A stretch of DNA of 64,000 nt from positions 4,836,001 through 4,900,000 of the forward strand of contig NZ_CM001442.1 of the NCBI RefSeq assembly GCF_000244915.1, written 5' to 3'. The translations under genes and the position numbers were made by a program. Source of the stretch: Bradyrhizobium sp. WSM471 (GTDB lineage: Bacteria; Pseudomonadota; Alphaproteobacteria; Rhizobiales; Xanthobacteraceae). The notes under the pieces were generated by a model. That model had not been told where the DNA came from, ran no database searches, and worked only from the letters and a program-made list of their open reading frames with translations. Positions within the stretch are counted from its first letter, which is position 1. Each line of letters opens with the position of its first letter. Shown here in pieces: positions 39,195 to 50,053 of this stretch.

Positions 39195-41453
39195 CTACCC
39201 GATCACCCTGCCGAACTTGTTGGACTTCGGGAATCCCTTCGGCGGTAGACGGCCGGCGTCGGCGCGGGAGCCTTTCCACTCGGCGAGCTCCTTCATGGTC
39301 GCAGAGAATTCGCGGCCGGCGGAGTCCTTCCAGGTCAGGCCCGTCTTGGCGTCGAACACGGCAATGTCGGAGAGGCCGCCGTCCTTGTACTTCTGCAGAC
39401 GCACACCGCGACCGCGGGCCATCTCCGGCACCTGGTCGAGCGGGAAGATCAGCATCTTGCGATTCTCGCCGATCACCGCGACGGTGTCGCCGAGCACCTC
39501 GGTGACCGTGCGCGCCTCATTCGGCATGTCGACGTTGAGAACCTGCTTGCCCTTCTTGGTGGTGCCGACGCAATCGTCCTCGTTGACGACGAAGCCCTGG
39601 CCCTCGTGGCTCGCGACCAGGAATTTGCGCCCGCCCTTGTTGACGAACAGCGTGACCGGCGCGGCCTCCGGCTCGAGATCGATGAACTGGCGGATCGGCT
39701 CGCCATGACCGCGGCCGCCCGGAAGTTTTGCGACATCGAGCGAGTAGAACTTGCCGTTGGTGGCGAACAGCAGCAGCTTTGAGGTCGTCTCCGCGAAGAA
39801 CGCGAACCCGAGCTTGTCGTCCTGCTTGAAGGCCAGCCCCGAGAGATCCTCGACATGGCCCTTGAGGGTGCGGATCCAGCCCTTGTCGGAGACGACCACC
39901 GTCACTGGCTCGCGCTCGACCAGGGCCTCCTCGATCGCGGCGAGATCATGCTCGGGCGCGTCCGCAAAGGTGGTGCGGCGCTTGCCGAGCGGGGTCTTCG
40001 GTCCGAACATGTCGCGGACCTTGCCGACCTGCTCGCCGACCTTCTTCCACTGCTCGGGCTCGGACGCCAGCAGTCCCTCGATGCCCTTCAGCTCCTTGCG
40101 AAGATCCTTGTCCTCGCTGCGGATCTCCATTTCCTCGAGCTTGCGCAGGCTTCGCAGCCGCATGTTGAGGATGGCTTCGGCCTGCACCTCGGTGAGCTTG
40201 AACGCCTTGATCAGCGCGGGCTTCGGCTCGTCCTCATTGCGGATGATCCTGATCACCTCGTCGATGTTCAGATAGGCAATCAGCAAGCCGCCGAGAATCT
40301 CCAGCCGGCGCTCGATCTCGGCCTTGCGATGGTTGGTGCGACGGATCAGCACGTCGCGCAGATGGTCGAGCCATTCGCGCAAGCATTCCGCCAGCCCCAC
40401 GACCTTGGGAATGCGGCCCTTGATCAGCACGTTGAGGTTCAGCGGAATCTTGTTTTCGAGCTCGGTCAGCCGGAATAGCGATTCCATCATCAGCGCGGGA
40501 TCGACGTTCTTCGACTTCGGCTCGATCACGATGCGGACGTCTTCGGCCGACTCGTCCCTGATATCGCCGACCAGCGGCAGCTTCTTCTGGTCCAGCAGCT
40601 CGGCGATCTTCTCGATCAGCCGCGATTTCTGCACCAGAAAGGGAATCTCGGTGACGACGACGACCCAGGTGCCGCGCGCGCCCTCTTCCTGCTCCCATCG
40701 GGAGCGGACGCGGAACGAGCCGCGGCCGGTGGTGTAGGCTTCAGCGATCGCCTGCTTGGAATCGACGCAGATGCCGCCGGTGGGAAAATCCGGACCCTTG
40801 ACCCATTTCAGCAGCGCCTTGGATTTCGCGTCGGGCTTCTCGATCAGATGCAGCGCGGCGTCGCAGAGCTCGGCCGCGTTGTGCGGCGGGATCGAGGTCG
40901 CCATGCCGACCGCGATACCCTGCGCGCCGTTGGCGAGCAGGTTCGGGAAGCCGCCGGGCAGCACGATCGGCTCTTTCGACTGACCATCGTAATTGGGACG
41001 GAATTCGACCCCGTCCTCGTCGATGCCGTCGAGCAGAAGCCGCGCGACGTCGGTCATGCGCGCTTCGGTGTAGCGGTAGGCGGCGGGATTATCGCCGTCG
41101 ATGTTGCCGAAATTGCCCTGGCCGTCGACCAGAGGGTAGCGCGAGGAGAAATCCTGGGCGAGACGCACCATGGCGTCGTAGATCGCCTGGTCGCCGTGCG
41201 GATGGAACGAGCCCATCACATCGCCGACGATTTTGGCGGATTTCTTGAACGCCGTGCCCGGGTCGAGCCGGAGCAGGCGCATGCCATAGAGGATGCGCCG
41301 GTGCACCGGCTTCAGGCCGTCCCGCGCATCCGGCAGCGCGCGGTGCATGATGGTGGAGAGCGCGTAGGCAAGATAGCGCTCTTCCAGCGCCTCACGCAGC
41401 GGCACCTCGTGAATTTCGGCCGGTTCCTCCGGCGGAATCAATCGTTTTCCCAT
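39195..41453 (-). CDS. parC: DNA topoisomerase IV subunit A
   Basis: 752 residues. The N-terminal cleavage domain has the catalytic Tyr128 in YRYTEARM, and the quinolone pocket reads [15 protein letters not shown]. The position matching E. coli ParC Ser80 is Gln89 and that matching Glu84 is Asp93. The C-terminal half is a beta-pinwheel (e.g. [15 protein letters not shown]). The [22 protein letters not shown] segment is typical of ParC. With ParE it decatenates chromosomes. No parE lies in the window. Start ATG at 41451-41453. Confidence 0.96.
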   Translation of the reverse strand: MGKRLIPPEEPAEIHEVPLREALEERYLAYALSTIMHRALPDARDGLKPVHRRILYGMRLLRLDPGTAFKKSAKIVGDVMGSFHPHGDQAIYDAMVRLAQDFSSRYPLVDGQGNFGNIDGDNPAAYRYTEARMTDVARLLLDGIDEDGVEFRPNYDGQSKEPIVLPGGFPNLLANGAQGIAVGMATSIPPHNAAELCDAALHLIEKPDAKSKALLKWVKGPDFPTGGICVDSKQAIAEAYTTGRGSFRVRSRWEQEEGARGTWVVVVTEIPFLVQKSRLIEKIAELLDQKKLPLVGDIRDESAEDVRIVIEPKSKNVDPALMMESLFRLTELENKIPLNLNVLIKGRIPKVVGLAECLREWLDHLRDVLIRRTNHRKAEIERRLEILGGLLIAYLNIDEVIRIIRNEDEPKPALIKAFKLTEVQAEAILNMRLRSLRKLEEMEIRSEDKDLRKELKGIEGLLASEPEQWKKVGEQVGKVRDMFGPKTPLGKRRTTFADAPEHDLAAIEEALVEREPVTVVVSDKGWIRTLKGHVEDLSGLAFKQDDKLGFAFFAETTSKLLLFATNGKFYSLDVAKLPGGRGHGEPIRQFIDLEPEAAPVTLFVNKGGRKFLVASHEGQGFVVNEDDCVGTTKKGKQVLNVDMPNEARTVTEVLGDTVAVIGENRKMLIFPLDQVPEMARGRGVRLQKYKDGGLSDIAVFDAKTGLTWKDSAGREFSATMKELAEWKGSRADAGRLPPKGFPKSNKFGRVIG

Positions 41454-41514
41454 GCCGCCCGGTTAAACCGTGGAAGCGAATCGGGCAAGGATCGATTGGT
41501 TCCCTGGGGGCGGC

Positions 41515-41799
41515 CTACTGGCCGGCCCAGCCTGCGGTGAAGGTCTGGGTGGGTTGGGCGTTTTTGGCCTGGGTGGTGGCTGGGGCATTGGTCAGACACC
41601 GCCGGGCCGTCTCGATCTCGGCCTCCGTCGCGCCTTTTGAGCGGGCCCAGGCCTCGGCTGCCGCAGCCGAATACTTGGCCACATAGAACCTGACGACGGT
41701 GCAGGAGGCACGGCGAAAGACGCCCGGCTGCTCACCCGCGAGGGCGTCCGGCGCCAGCGCGATCAGCGCTGCCGATATCACAAGTCCCTTGATCAGCAT
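41515..41799 (-). CDS. Small secreted protein of unknown function (94 aa)
   Basis: From the ATG at 41797-41799 an N-terminal signal (MLIKGLVISAALIALAPDALA) precedes a mature part with two cysteines (ASCTVVRFYVAKYSAAAAEAW...ARRCLTNA). The YVAKYSAAAAEAWARSKGATEAEIE segment recurs in small Bradyrhizobium-type secreted proteins. No catalytic motif. It sits between recO and parC, all minus strand. Confidence 0.65.
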   Translation of the reverse strand: MLIKGLVISAALIALAPDALAGEQPGVFRRASCTVVRFYVAKYSAAAAEAWARSKGATEAEIETARRCLTNAPATTQAKNAQPTQTFTAGWAGQ

Positions 41800-41899
41800 G
41801 AGCCTATCCCCGATTGGAACCCAAATTGGCAAGTCCGGGGAACCCAGTTTTGTTCCAGCAACGGCTGGCCCGCTGAGGCAACGCAGGGCCGCGCCAGGC

Positions 41900-42652
41900 T
41901 CATGGCGCGGGAATGGCGGCCTTTGCCTGCTGTCGAATCAGCGCGTTGATGAAGCCTGCCCGCGCGTCGGAATGGCCCTGCCCGCGCGGCTCCAGCACGT
42001 GACGCAGCAGGAAAAGGCCGGTCAGTCGAAAGCCGTCCTGGAGATCCTGATCGGTGAGGTCGCCCTGCACCTCGCCCTGGCGCAGGAACGGCGGCAGCCG
42101 CAACAGGCGGTCGCGCCACGGTTCGCCCGCCCCGCGCGACACCGCGCCGCCGGATTTGGGCGAGACGTAGATCAGGTCGTTGGTTTCTCCGGTCACGGCG
42201 CAGTTTTCCAGCGCCAGCCCGAAGCCGAGTTCGGTGAGCATTGCCAGTTCGAAATGGATCACGTGCACGGCCGCGCTGCCGATGTCGTCGAAATCGTCCA
42301 GCGAATGTTCGAGCAGCGCCAGGAGGTTTTCGTGCGGATCGCGCTCCGGCAGCAACCGCGCGATCGAGGCGAGATGGGTGATGCCGTAGACGCCGTGGGA
42401 TGATCCCAGCAGCGTCGCCGCCCGCAGCTTGAGGCCCTCGATGGCATAGGTGCCGAGATGCTCATCGAGCCGCGCCCGCCACACCACGCTGAGGCTGTTG
42501 CCGGGCTGCAGCAGCGGCCGCATCCGCGAGCCGGCGCCGCCGCGGACGAGACCGAGATGGCGGCCGTGCGCGCGGGTCAGCAGCTCGACGATGGCGCTGC
42601 TCTCGCCATGCCGCCGCACCCCCAGCACGATGCCTTCGTCGGTCCATTCCAT
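41900..42652 (-). CDS. recO: DNA repair protein RecO
   Basis: 250 residues. The N-terminal OB-fold ([22 protein letters not shown], residues 4-25) is followed by a helical C-terminal domain; the usual zinc cysteines are not obvious. With RecR it loads RecA on gapped DNA. Its place near era and rnc is the conserved alphaproteobacterial order, interrupted here by a small membrane protein gene. Confidence 0.92.
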   Translation of the reverse strand: MEWTDEGIVLGVRRHGESSAIVELLTRAHGRHLGLVRGGAGSRMRPLLQPGNSLSVVWRARLDEHLGTYAIEGLKLRAATLLGSSHGVYGITHLASIARLLPERDPHENLLALLEHSLDDFDDIGSAAVHVIHFELAMLTELGFGLALENCAVTGETNDLIYVSPKSGGAVSRGAGEPWRDRLLRLPPFLRQGEVQGDLTDQDLQDGFRLTGLFLLRHVLEPRGQGHSDARAGFINALIRQQAKAAIPAP

Positions 42653-42773
42653 GGGTGAAGTCTAGCGGATTCCGGTCTTCAATCGTAGGGCGGATGGCCG
42701 AAGGCCTAATCGGCCAATCGCGGATGCACTCCTGGAAGGTGAATTGCGCGCCGCCGATCCACCCGACACGGCC

Positions 42774-43154
42774 TCACGCGTTGAACCAGCCCTGCGCGTC
42801 GCCGCGGAACGAGAAATACAATCCCATCGCCGTCAGCACGCAGGAGACGATCTCGATGGCGCTGTCGAGTTCCATGCCCTTCTGGCCGATGATCTGGCCG
42901 AGCGAGATCACCGACAGCACGAGTGCTGCAGCCAGTACCCAGCGCGGCCAGTTCTTGCGCCCGCGCGCGGCCAGCCGGACGAAATAGACCAGCAGCAGGA
43001 TCATGCCGCCGGCAAGCAGCGTCGACGTCATGATCATCTGTTCGGTCATCTCGGCATTCGGCGTGCGGTCCTGCACCGCCATCGACAAGGCATCCAGCAT
43101 CAACGATGCATAGAGCAACGCTTCGAAGCGCCGTACGTTGCTGGGTACGCTCAT
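42774..43154 (-). CDS. Small membrane protein of unknown function (126 aa)
   Basis: Has four predicted membrane segments (FEALLYASLMLDALSM, MTSTLLAGGMILLLVYFVRLA, WVLAAALVLSVISLGQIIG, AIEIVSCVLTAMGLYF). Start ATG at 43152-43154 after a TTG alternative at 43160. It sits between era and recO and is not recognised; the family is probably the MAPEG-like or DUF-type small membrane proteins of Rhizobiales, but this cannot be fixed. Confidence 0.65.
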   Translation of the reverse strand: MSVPSNVRRFEALLYASLMLDALSMAVQDRTPNAEMTEQMIMTSTLLAGGMILLLVYFVRLAARGRKNWPRWVLAAALVLSVISLGQIIGQKGMELDSAIEIVSCVLTAMGLYFSFRGDAQGWFNA

Positions 43155-43175
43155 CGCCAACCGATCTTTTCTTGG

Positions 43176-44102
43176 TTATTCTTTGGGAAATTCCAGGCCC
43201 ATCTCGCGGTAGCGATCGGGATCGTCGCTCCAGTTCTCGCGCACCTTGACGAACAGGAACAGGTGCACCGGCACGCCCAGGATCTCGCCGATCTCCTTGC
43301 GCGAGTCCGCGCCGATCGACTTGATGGTGGCGCCGCCCGCGCCGAGCACGATCTTCCGCTGGCTCTCGCGCTCGACGAAAATCGTCTGCTCGATGCGCAC
43401 CGACTTGTCCTTGCGCTCCTCCCACTTGTCGGTCTCGACGGTGGACTGGTAGGGCAATTCCTGGTGCAGCTTGCGAAAGATCTTCTCGCGGGTGATCTCG
43501 GCCGCAAGCTGCCGCATCGGCGCGTCCGACATCTGGTCTTCGGGATAGAGGAACGGCCCCGGCGGCACGATCTCGGCCAGCGTATGCCGGAGGTCGTCGA
43601 CGCCGTCGCCGGAAATCGCCGCGATCATGAAGGTCTTTGCGAAGGCCATGCGCTCGTTGGCGGCCTGCGCCAGCGCCAGCAACTTCTCGCGCTGGACCAG
43701 GTCGACCTTGTTGATGACCAAAATCTTCTCGTGCTTGACGCTGGCGACCTTGGTGAGGATCGCCTCGGCTTCCTCGTCGATGCCGGCCTTGGCATCCAGC
43801 AGCACGCAGACGAGATCGGCGTCATGCGCGCCGCTCCAGGCGGTCGAGACCATGGCGCGGTCCAGCCGGCGCTTGGGCAGGAAGATGCCGGGCGTATCGA
43901 CCAGGATGATCTGTGCGTTGTTCTCGATCACGATGCCGCGGATCAGCGCGCGCGTGGTCTGCACCTTGCGCGAGACGATCGTGACCTTGGCCCCGACCAG
44001 CGCATTGACCAGCGTGGATTTGCCGACGTTGGGCGCGCCGATCAGCGCGACGAAGCCGCAGCGCGTAGCAGTGGGCGCCTCGCCGCTTGCTTCAACCGTC
44101 AT
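43176..44102 (-). CDS. era: GTPase Era
   Basis: 308 residues. The GTP-binding G1 loop GAPNVGKST (22-30) is followed by G3 DTPGI and G4 NKVDL. A C-terminal KH domain (KIVLGAGGATIKSIGADSR) binds the 3' end of 16S rRNA. It works in 30S maturation. The ATG at 44100-44102 overlaps the rnc stop by 11 bases, and rnc-era coupling is the norm. A TTG-started N-terminal extension (from 44129) is less likely. Confidence 0.96.
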   Translation of the reverse strand: MTVEASGEAPTATRCGFVALIGAPNVGKSTLVNALVGAKVTIVSRKVQTTRALIRGIVIENNAQIILVDTPGIFLPKRRLDRAMVSTAWSGAHDADLVCVLLDAKAGIDEEAEAILTKVASVKHEKILVINKVDLVQREKLLALAQAANERMAFAKTFMIAAISGDGVDDLRHTLAEIVPPGPFLYPEDQMSDAPMRQLAAEITREKIFRKLHQELPYQSTVETDKWEERKDKSVRIEQTIFVERESQRKIVLGAGGATIKSIGADSRKEIGEILGVPVHLFLFVKVRENWSDDPDRYREMGLEFPKE

Positions 44103-44943
44103 TGCCGCCGCCAACGCCTTCACGTTCAATCATCACTGAAGCTGCCACCTTCTCTGCCGCGCGCTTGCTGCCGCCGATGCCTTCCGCCGGAGCGAGTCCC
44201 GGAAGATCGACCGCGACGCGGAATTGCGGATCATGATGCGGGCCGGTGCGCTCGACCTCGCGATAAACGGGCGTCGGCAATCCCTTGCCCTGCGCCCATT
44301 CCTGGAGAACGGTCTTGGGATCGCGCAAGGGACGTCGCGGCTTGTGCATGCGCTCCGTCCAGTTGCGCTTGACGAAATCGGCCGCCGCCGCGTAGCCGCC
44401 GTCGAGGAAGACGGCGCCGATCACGGCCTCGCAGATGTCGCCGAGTACGCTCTTGCGCAGGCGCGCGTCGGCGCTGGAGCCGACCGAGCCGAGCTTGATG
44501 TCGTCGAGCAGACCGAGCGACTTGGCGACATCGGCGCAGCTCTCCTTGCGCACCAGTTCGGCAAGTCGCTTGGACAGCTCGCCTTCGTCGGCGTTCGGGA
44601 AGGTGTGATAGAGCATGTCGGAGACGACGAGCCCGAGCACGTGGTCACCGAGGAATTCCAGCCGCTGATAGCTGTCGCCGCGCTTGCGCCCGGACTTCAG
44701 CGCGGAGACATGCGTGATGCCTTGCATCAAGAGGTTCGGATCGGCAAAGCTGTAGCCGATGCGTGCCTCGAGCCCCGCATTCGCATCCGAGCCCCTGACC
44801 TTGCTGCTCCGCACCCGCTTCTTCTTCGCAGGCGTCTTGTTTTCAGGCGTCTTGCTTTCAAGGCTCTTGGTCGCAGCTTCGCCGTCGGGGCCCGCTTGCG
44901 CCTCGGTCGGCAGGGTCGCGATGTCCTTGGCTTCGTCTTTCAT
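44092..44943 (-). CDS. rnc: Ribonuclease III
   Basis: 283 residues. The catalytic motif is YQRLEFLGDHVLGLVV (about 92-107), followed by a dsRNA-binding domain (PKTVLQEWAQGKG... near residue 205). Residues 1-50 form an extra acidic/lysine-rich tail (KTPAKKKRVRSSK) not present in short RNase III enzymes. It processes rRNA precursors and some mRNAs. The ATG (44941-44943) overlaps the lepB stop by ATGA. Confidence 0.95.
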   Translation of the reverse strand: MKDEAKDIATLPTEAQAGPDGEAATKSLESKTPENKTPAKKKRVRSSKVRGSDANAGLEARIGYSFADPNLLMQGITHVSALKSGRKRGDSYQRLEFLGDHVLGLVVSDMLYHTFPNADEGELSKRLAELVRKESCADVAKSLGLLDDIKLGSVGSSADARLRKSVLGDICEAVIGAVFLDGGYAAAADFVKRNWTERMHKPRRPLRDPKTVLQEWAQGKGLPTPVYREVERTGPHHDPQFRVAVDLPGLAPAEGIGGSKRAAEKVAASVMIEREGVGGGNDG

Positions 44944-45704
44944 CGGACGATTTTGAAGAAGCGATTCCAGCGCACCGCCCACGGCCAGCGCCAGAACATC
45001 CAGGCATGCTCGCCTTCGGCGATCGAGAAGAAGATCATCTGGGCGCGCCCGATCAAATTCTCCTTCGGCACGTAGCCGACCTGACCAAGGAAGCGGCTGT
45101 CGGTCGAGTTGTCGCGGTTGTCGCCCATCATGAAGAAATGGCCGGTCGGCACAGTGTAGACGTTGGTGTTGTCCACGTAGCCGTTGTCGGCACAGTCCAG
45201 CGTCTCGTAGGACACGCCGTTCGGCAGCGTTTCCTTCCAGCGCTTCACCCGGGAGACGCCGCTGCCTTCGGCGCCGCAGGGGTCCTCGCCGACAAATTCG
45301 CTCATGCGCTGCCGCTCGACCGGCGTGTCGTTGATGTAGAGCAGCCCGTCCCGCATCTGGATGCGGTCGCCGGGAAGGCCGATCACGCGCTTGATGTAGT
45401 CGGTGGAATCGTCCTTCGGCAGGCGGAACACGACGATGTCGCCGCGGTTCGGGTCCGAGCCCCAGATCCGCCCCGAGAACAGCGGCGGCGAGAACGGGAT
45501 CGAGTAGTGGCTGTAGCCGTAGGAATATTTCGAGACGAACAGATAGTCGCCGACCAGCAGCGTCGCCTTCATCGAGCCGGATGGGATGTTGAACGGCTGG
45601 AACAGGAAGGTGCGGATCACCAGCGCAATCAGGAGAGCGTGGATCACGACCCGGATCGTTTCGCCGACGCCGCTCTCAGTTTTCGTTCCTGAAGTCACGC
45701 TCAT
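44940..45704 (-). CDS. lepB: Signal peptidase I
   Basis: 254 residues. The catalytic dyad is Ser44 (PSGSMKATL) and Lys105 (DYIKRVIG); the N-terminal membrane anchor is IHALLIALVIRTFLF. Other conserved boxes are the GDIVVFRLP stretch and MGDNRDNSTDSR. It cleaves signal peptides at the periplasmic face. First gene of lepB-rnc-era-recO; 248 bases of non-coding DNA precede it. Confidence 0.96.
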   Translation of the reverse strand: MSVTSGTKTESGVGETIRVVIHALLIALVIRTFLFQPFNIPSGSMKATLLVGDYLFVSKYSYGYSHYSIPFSPPLFSGRIWGSDPNRGDIVVFRLPKDDSTDYIKRVIGLPGDRIQMRDGLLYINDTPVERQRMSEFVGEDPCGAEGSGVSRVKRWKETLPNGVSYETLDCADNGYVDNTNVYTVPTGHFFMMGDNRDNSTDSRFLGQVGYVPKENLIGRAQMIFFSIAEGEHAWMFWRWPWAVRWNRFFKIVR

Positions 45705-45952
45705 TGCTCTCTCAATTCCGGCGGGCGGTCACAGCGCGCCCTCCTCGCGCGAGCAGCCCATCGCTCGCGGCCCAAGGAGATTGTCCTGATTCTGATAATG
45801 AGGGCCAATTCCGGCGTAAAGCCGAATTCGCCCAGCCTGATTTGCGTCCGCGGACTTTTAGACGGTTGTCGGAGGCCACGCAATCAAGGATCGCATCAAA
45901 ACTGCATAAGCGTTTGATTTTGAATGCGAATTATAAAATGATCGGAGTGGCG

Positions 45953-46372
45953 TCAGGGTTTGGCCAGCGGCACGGCGGAAATGATGACGAAGGCCTGTGC
46001 CAACGGCCAGTCATCGGTGATCGACAGGTCGATCTGCGCCGCGAACCCTTCCGGCGTCAGGGCCTGGAGCCGGGCCAGCGCCCCGCCCGTCAATTGCATG
46101 GTTGGCCGCCCTCCCGGCAGGTTGACCACCCCCATGTCGCGCCACCACACGCCGCGCCTGATGCCGGTGCCGAGCGCCTTGGAACAGGCCTCCTTGGCGG
46201 CGAAGCGCTTGGCGTAGGTTGCCACCACCATCTTCTCGTTCTTGGCGCGCCGCTCCGCCTTGGCCCGCTCCGCCGCGGTGAAGATGCGGTCGAGGAAGCG
46301 CTCGCCATGGCGATCGATCACCTTGCCGACACGGGTGATGTCGATCAGATCGGAGCCGATGCCGATGATCAT
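45953..46372 (-). CDS. acpS: Holo-[acyl-carrier-protein] synthase
   Basis: 139 residues. The AcpS motifs are present: GIGSDLIDI with Asp8, and [13 protein letters not shown] with Glu61, both of which bind Mg2+ and CoA. It attaches 4'-phosphopantetheine to AcpP and possibly to the carrier protein of the dlt-like operon in this window. The ATG overlaps the pdxJ stop by ATGA. pdxJ-acpS is a common pair. Confidence 0.94.
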   Translation of the reverse strand: MIIGIGSDLIDITRVGKVIDRHGERFLDRIFTAAERAKAERRAKNEKMVVATYAKRFAAKEACSKALGTGIRRGVWWRDMGVVNLPGGRPTMQLTGGALARLQALTPEGFAAQIDLSITDDWPLAQAFVIISAVPLAKP

Positions 46373-47121
46373 GCCCGGCTCCGGCCGCGGTCCATCGCCG
46401 CGCGCATGCTGCGAACCGTCTCGGCGAGACCGACGAACAGGGCTTCGCCGATCATGTAGTAGCCGATGTTGAGCTCCATGATCTCCGGCAAGCCGGCGAT
46501 CGTCTCCGCCGTCGCGTAGTCCAACCCGTGTCCGGCGTGAACCTCCAGCCCCGCTTCCCTCGCCAGCTTCGCCCCTGCCACGATCCGCCGCCATTCGGCC
46601 TCGGCCTTGTCGGCGTGACCGTCGACGACGGCGTCGCACCAGGCGCCGGTGTGGATCTCGATCACAGGCGCGCGCAGCCGCGCTGCCATCTCGATCTGGG
46701 CGGGATCGGCCGCGATGAACAGCGACACCCGGATGCCAGCATCGTTCAGCCGCGCGATATAAGGCGCCAGCGCATTGTGCTGGCCGACGACGTCGAGCCC
46801 GCCTTCGGTCGTCACCTCCTGGCGCCGCTCCGGCACGAGGCACACCGCGTGCGGCCTGGTGGCGAGCGAAATCCGCATCATGTCCTCGGTCGCCGCCATC
46901 TCGAAATTGAGCGGCTTGGAGATCTCGGCTTTCAGCCGCGCCATGTCCTCGTCGCGGATGTGCCGGCGATCCTCGCGCAAATGAGCGGTGATGCCGTCGG
47001 CGCCGGCCTCGATCGCCAGCAGCGCCGCGCGCACCGGATCGGGATTGCGGCCGCCGCGCGCGTTACGCAGGGTCGCGACATGGTCGACATTGACGCCGAG
47101 GCGGAGCGGAGGTGCAGGCAT
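46369..47121 (-). CDS. pdxJ: Pyridoxine 5'-phosphate synthase
   Basis: 250 residues from the ATG at 47119-47121 (a GTG at 47133 would add four). The PdxJ barrel has [17 protein letters not shown] at the start, [11 protein letters not shown], an EPGAD-like segment [16 protein letters not shown] and a C-terminal [18 protein letters not shown]. It forms pyridoxine phosphate from 1-deoxy-D-xylulose-5-phosphate and 3-amino-2-oxopropyl phosphate. Placed between the (p)ppGpp synthase and acpS as in many alphaproteobacteria. Confidence 0.95.
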   Translation of the reverse strand: MPAPPLRLGVNVDHVATLRNARGGRNPDPVRAALLAIEAGADGITAHLREDRRHIRDEDMARLKAEISKPLNFEMAATEDMMRISLATRPHAVCLVPERRQEVTTEGGLDVVGQHNALAPYIARLNDAGIRVSLFIAADPAQIEMAARLRAPVIEIHTGAWCDAVVDGHADKAEAEWRRIVAGAKLAREAGLEVHAGHGLDYATAETIAGLPEIMELNIGYYMIGEALFVGLAETVRSMRAAMDRGRSRA

Positions 47122-47165
47122 TTCAGGACTCACGGAATCATAGGAATAGACAAGACGGAAGGCGT

Positions 47166-49451
47166 CTATCCATTAACACGTTCGGCGCGGGCGACGACCG
47201 CCTTCGCGCGCAGCTGGGCCAGGATCGCGCTCAAATGCTTGAGATCGTAGACTTCGAGATCGATCGTCGTCTCCGTGAAATCCGGTGAGCGGCGCTGCAT
47301 GCTGATGTTGTCGATGTTGCCGTCGTGCTCGGCGATCACGGTCGCGATCTGCGCCAACGCACCGGGCTCGTTGACGTTCTCGACCTTGATACGGGCCGGG
47401 AAGCGCTGCGGCGCGGAGTCCTCGATGTCCCAGCGCACGTCGAGCCAGCGCTCCGGCTCTTCCTCGAAATCCTTCAGGGCCGGCGCCTGGATCGGGTAGA
47501 TGGTGATGCCCTCGCCCGGCGTGACGATGCCGACGATGCGGTCACCGGGCACAGCGCCGCCGTTCGGCGCGAACTTCACCGGCAGGTCGGAATTGATGCC
47601 GCGGATCGGGATCGCGACCGGGCTGCGCGGTGGTTCGGACGACTTCTCCTTGAGCTTGGCGGCAAGCCCCTTCTTGACGCCGTAGCGCGCGATGCGCTCC
47701 TCCTTGTAGTCGGGATACATCGCACGCGCGACGTGGGAGGCCTTGATCTCGCCGCGTCCCACAGCCGCCATGACGTCCTCGATCGAGGTTCGTGCCAGTC
47801 GCGGCAGCGCGCCCTTGAGCTTGTCGTCGGCGTATTCGATCTTGGCTCGCTCGAACAGGCGCTCGACGATGCGCCGGCCGAGGCCGACATATTGATCGCG
47901 CACCGCAGTCCTGGTGGCGCGGCGGATCGCGGCGCGCGCCTTGCCGGTGACCGCGAGCGTTTCCCAGGCGGACGGCGGCGCCGCTTGCGCTTCCGAGGTC
48001 AGCACCTCGACCTCGTCGCCGTTCTGGAGCTCCGAGGACAGCGGCGCAAACTGGCCGTTGATCTTGCAGCCCACCGCGCTGTTGCCGACGTCGGTATGCA
48101 CGGCATAGGCGAAGTCGATCACGTTGGCGTGGCGCGGCAGCGCGATCAGCTTGCCCTTCGGGGTGAAGCAGAACACCTGGTCGTGGAACAGCTCGAGCTT
48201 GGTGTGCTCGAGGAATTCCTCGGGGTTGGCGCTCTCCGAGAGGATGCCGATGGTGTGGCGCAACCAGGCGAACGCATTGGACTCCCGCTTGAGGAATTCG
48301 GTCGGCGAGCCCACGCCTTCCTTGTAGAACACGTGCGCGGCGATGCCGCGCTCGGCGATCTGGTCCATCGCCTCGGTGCGGATTTGCAACTCGACCCGCT
48401 GGTTGCCGGGGCCGATCACGGTGGTGTGGATCGAGCGGTAGTCGTTCTGCTTCGGCGTCGAGATGTAATCCTTGAACCGCCCGGGCACGACAGGCCAGTT
48501 GGTGTGGACGATGCCGAGCGCGCGGTAGCAAGCCTCGATGTCGTTGACGACGACGCGGAAGCCGAAGATGTCGGACAATTGCTCGAAGCCGACCGACTTG
48601 CGCTCCATCTTGGTCCAGATCGAGAATGGCTTCTTGCGCCGGCCATAGACCCGCGCCCCCAGGCCCCGATGGCGCAGATTGTTGGAGAGCTGGTCCTCGA
48701 TTTCGCCGATCAGATTGCGGTTGCGCTCGGCCAGCGCATCGAGCCGCTGCATCACCACCGAATAGGCTTCCGGGTCGAGGGTCCGGAACGACAGGTCCTC
48801 CAGCTCCTCGCGCATCTCCTGCATGCCCATGCGCCCGGCCAGCGGCGCATAAATGTCGAGCGTCTCCTCGGCAATGCGCCGTCGCGATTCCGTCGGCACG
48901 AAGTCCAGCGTGCGCATGTTGTGCAGGCGGTCGGCGAGCTTCACCAGGAGCACGCGGACGTCGTCGGCAATCGCCAGCAACAATTTGCGCAGATTCTCGG
49001 CCTGCTTGGCCTCCCGCGACACCAGCTCCAGCCGCTTCAGCTTGGTCAGGCCCTCGACGAGCGCGCCGATCTCGGGCCCGAAGATCTGGTCGATCTCGGC
49101 CCGCGTCGCTTCCGTGTCCTCGATCGTGTCGTGCAGCAGCGCAGCCACGATGGTGGCGTCGTCGAGCTTCAGGTCGGTGAGAATCGCCGCCACTTCGAGC
49201 GGATGGGAGAAGTACGGGTCGCCCGAGGCGCGGGTCTGCGAGCCGTGCGCCTTCATGGCGTAGACATAGGCGCGGTTCAGCAGATCTTCGTCGGTGTTGG
49301 GATTGTAGGACCTGACGCGCTCGACGAGGTCATATTGACGCATCATGCGGGCGCGAGGCTTCGCCGGGCGCGCCACCGGCGCAGTCGGGGCCACGGCAAC
49401 CGATTCGGTTGCGGCCTGCATCTGCGTTGGTGTGCGGCGTCGATATACCAT
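47166..49451 (-). CDS. Bifunctional (p)ppGpp synthase/hydrolase (Rsh/SpoT)
   Basis: 761 residues. The N-terminal HD hydrolase domain has HPLEVAAIL and LLHDTIEDT; the synthetase domain has the [14 protein letters not shown] and DIFGFRVVV stretches and the QNDYRSIHT motif; a TGS domain (about 440) and a C-terminal ACT domain ([21 protein letters not shown]) follow. It makes and removes the alarmone (p)ppGpp under starvation. Named rsh in rhizobia. The start ATG at 49449-49451 is well placed. rpoZ lies directly upstream with a terminator between, the standard alphaproteobacterial pair. Confidence 0.96.
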   Translation of the reverse strand: MVYRRRTPTQMQAATESVAVAPTAPVARPAKPRARMMRQYDLVERVRSYNPNTDEDLLNRAYVYAMKAHGSQTRASGDPYFSHPLEVAAILTDLKLDDATIVAALLHDTIEDTEATRAEIDQIFGPEIGALVEGLTKLKRLELVSREAKQAENLRKLLLAIADDVRVLLVKLADRLHNMRTLDFVPTESRRRIAEETLDIYAPLAGRMGMQEMREELEDLSFRTLDPEAYSVVMQRLDALAERNRNLIGEIEDQLSNNLRHRGLGARVYGRRKKPFSIWTKMERKSVGFEQLSDIFGFRVVVNDIEACYRALGIVHTNWPVVPGRFKDYISTPKQNDYRSIHTTVIGPGNQRVELQIRTEAMDQIAERGIAAHVFYKEGVGSPTEFLKRESNAFAWLRHTIGILSESANPEEFLEHTKLELFHDQVFCFTPKGKLIALPRHANVIDFAYAVHTDVGNSAVGCKINGQFAPLSSELQNGDEVEVLTSEAQAAPPSAWETLAVTGKARAAIRRATRTAVRDQYVGLGRRIVERLFERAKIEYADDKLKGALPRLARTSIEDVMAAVGRGEIKASHVARAMYPDYKEERIARYGVKKGLAAKLKEKSSEPPRSPVAIPIRGINSDLPVKFAPNGGAVPGDRIVGIVTPGEGITIYPIQAPALKDFEEEPERWLDVRWDIEDSAPQRFPARIKVENVNEPGALAQIATVIAEHDGNIDNISMQRRSPDFTETTIDLEVYDLKHLSAILAQLRAKAVVARAERVNG

Positions 49452-49592
49452 GCCGTCCTGCCTTCAAACGGACCACGACACGGCCCGTTGTATACATCTT
49501 AGCTCCGATCGCGCGCGTGTCCGATCAATTCAGTGACAGGGACAGGCGCGAACCGACGACGCTATGGTAACCACGAAAACGCCAACAAAAGC

Positions 49593-49620
49593 AAAGGCCC
49601 GAACGACGGTTCGGGCCTTT
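49593..49620. terminator. Rho-independent terminator between rpoZ and rsh
   Basis: Perfect 12-bp stem AAAGGCCCGAAC / GTTCGGGCCTTT with a four-base loop (GACG). Read on the minus strand it is followed by GCTTTTGTT. It lies 40 bases past the rpoZ stop. Confidence 0.85.
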
Positions 49621-49660
49621 GATCAGATCACAAAGAAGTCGATGAGAGCGACGGGACGAT

Positions 49661-50053
49661 TTACTCGTCTTCCTCGGGCTGCTCCTCGGGCGGCGCGAGG
49701 CCTTCGAGACCCTTCAGGAGCTCTTCTTCCGTCATGCGCTCAACCGCGACTTCCGTATCGTCTGCATCCACGCTTGCACCGGCGGAACCGATCAGCGGCA
49801 CAGTGTCCGGCTCGGGCTCGTCGACCTCGACGAACTTCTGCAGCGAGTGCACCAGCTCCTCGCGGAGGTCTTCCGGCGAAATGGTGGTCTCTGCAATTTC
49901 GCGCAAAGACACAACAGGGTTCTTGTCGTTATCGCGGTCAACCGTTAGTTGTGAACCAGACGAAATCATGCGGGCCCGGTGGGCGGCCAGCAGGACCAGG
50001 TCAAACCGGTTGTCGACCTTGTCGATACAATCTTCTACGGTGACGCGAGCCAT
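49661..50053 (-). CDS. rpoZ: RNA polymerase omega subunit
   Basis: 130 residues. The omega N-terminus [20 protein letters not shown] and the helix [14 protein letters not shown] are conserved. It is longer than E. coli omega, with an acidic tail ([22 protein letters not shown]). It helps assembly of RNA polymerase and ppGpp binding. Own terminator at 49593-49620. Confidence 0.95.
   Translation of the reverse strand: MARVTVEDCIDKVDNRFDLVLLAAHRARMISSGSQLTVDRDNDKNPVVSLREIAETTISPEDLREELVHSLQKFVEVDEPEPDTVPLIGSAGASVDADDTEVAVERMTEEELLKGLEGLAPPEEQPEEDE

Noticed and set aside
38070..39248. 392-residue plus-strand frame over the GMC gene
   Set aside because: Shadow frame; the GMC motifs are on the minus strand.
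47325..49502. 725-residue open frame on the plus strand
   Set aside because: Antisense shadow of the (p)ppGpp synthase gene: arginine/leucine-rich, no domain, caused by high G+C third positions.
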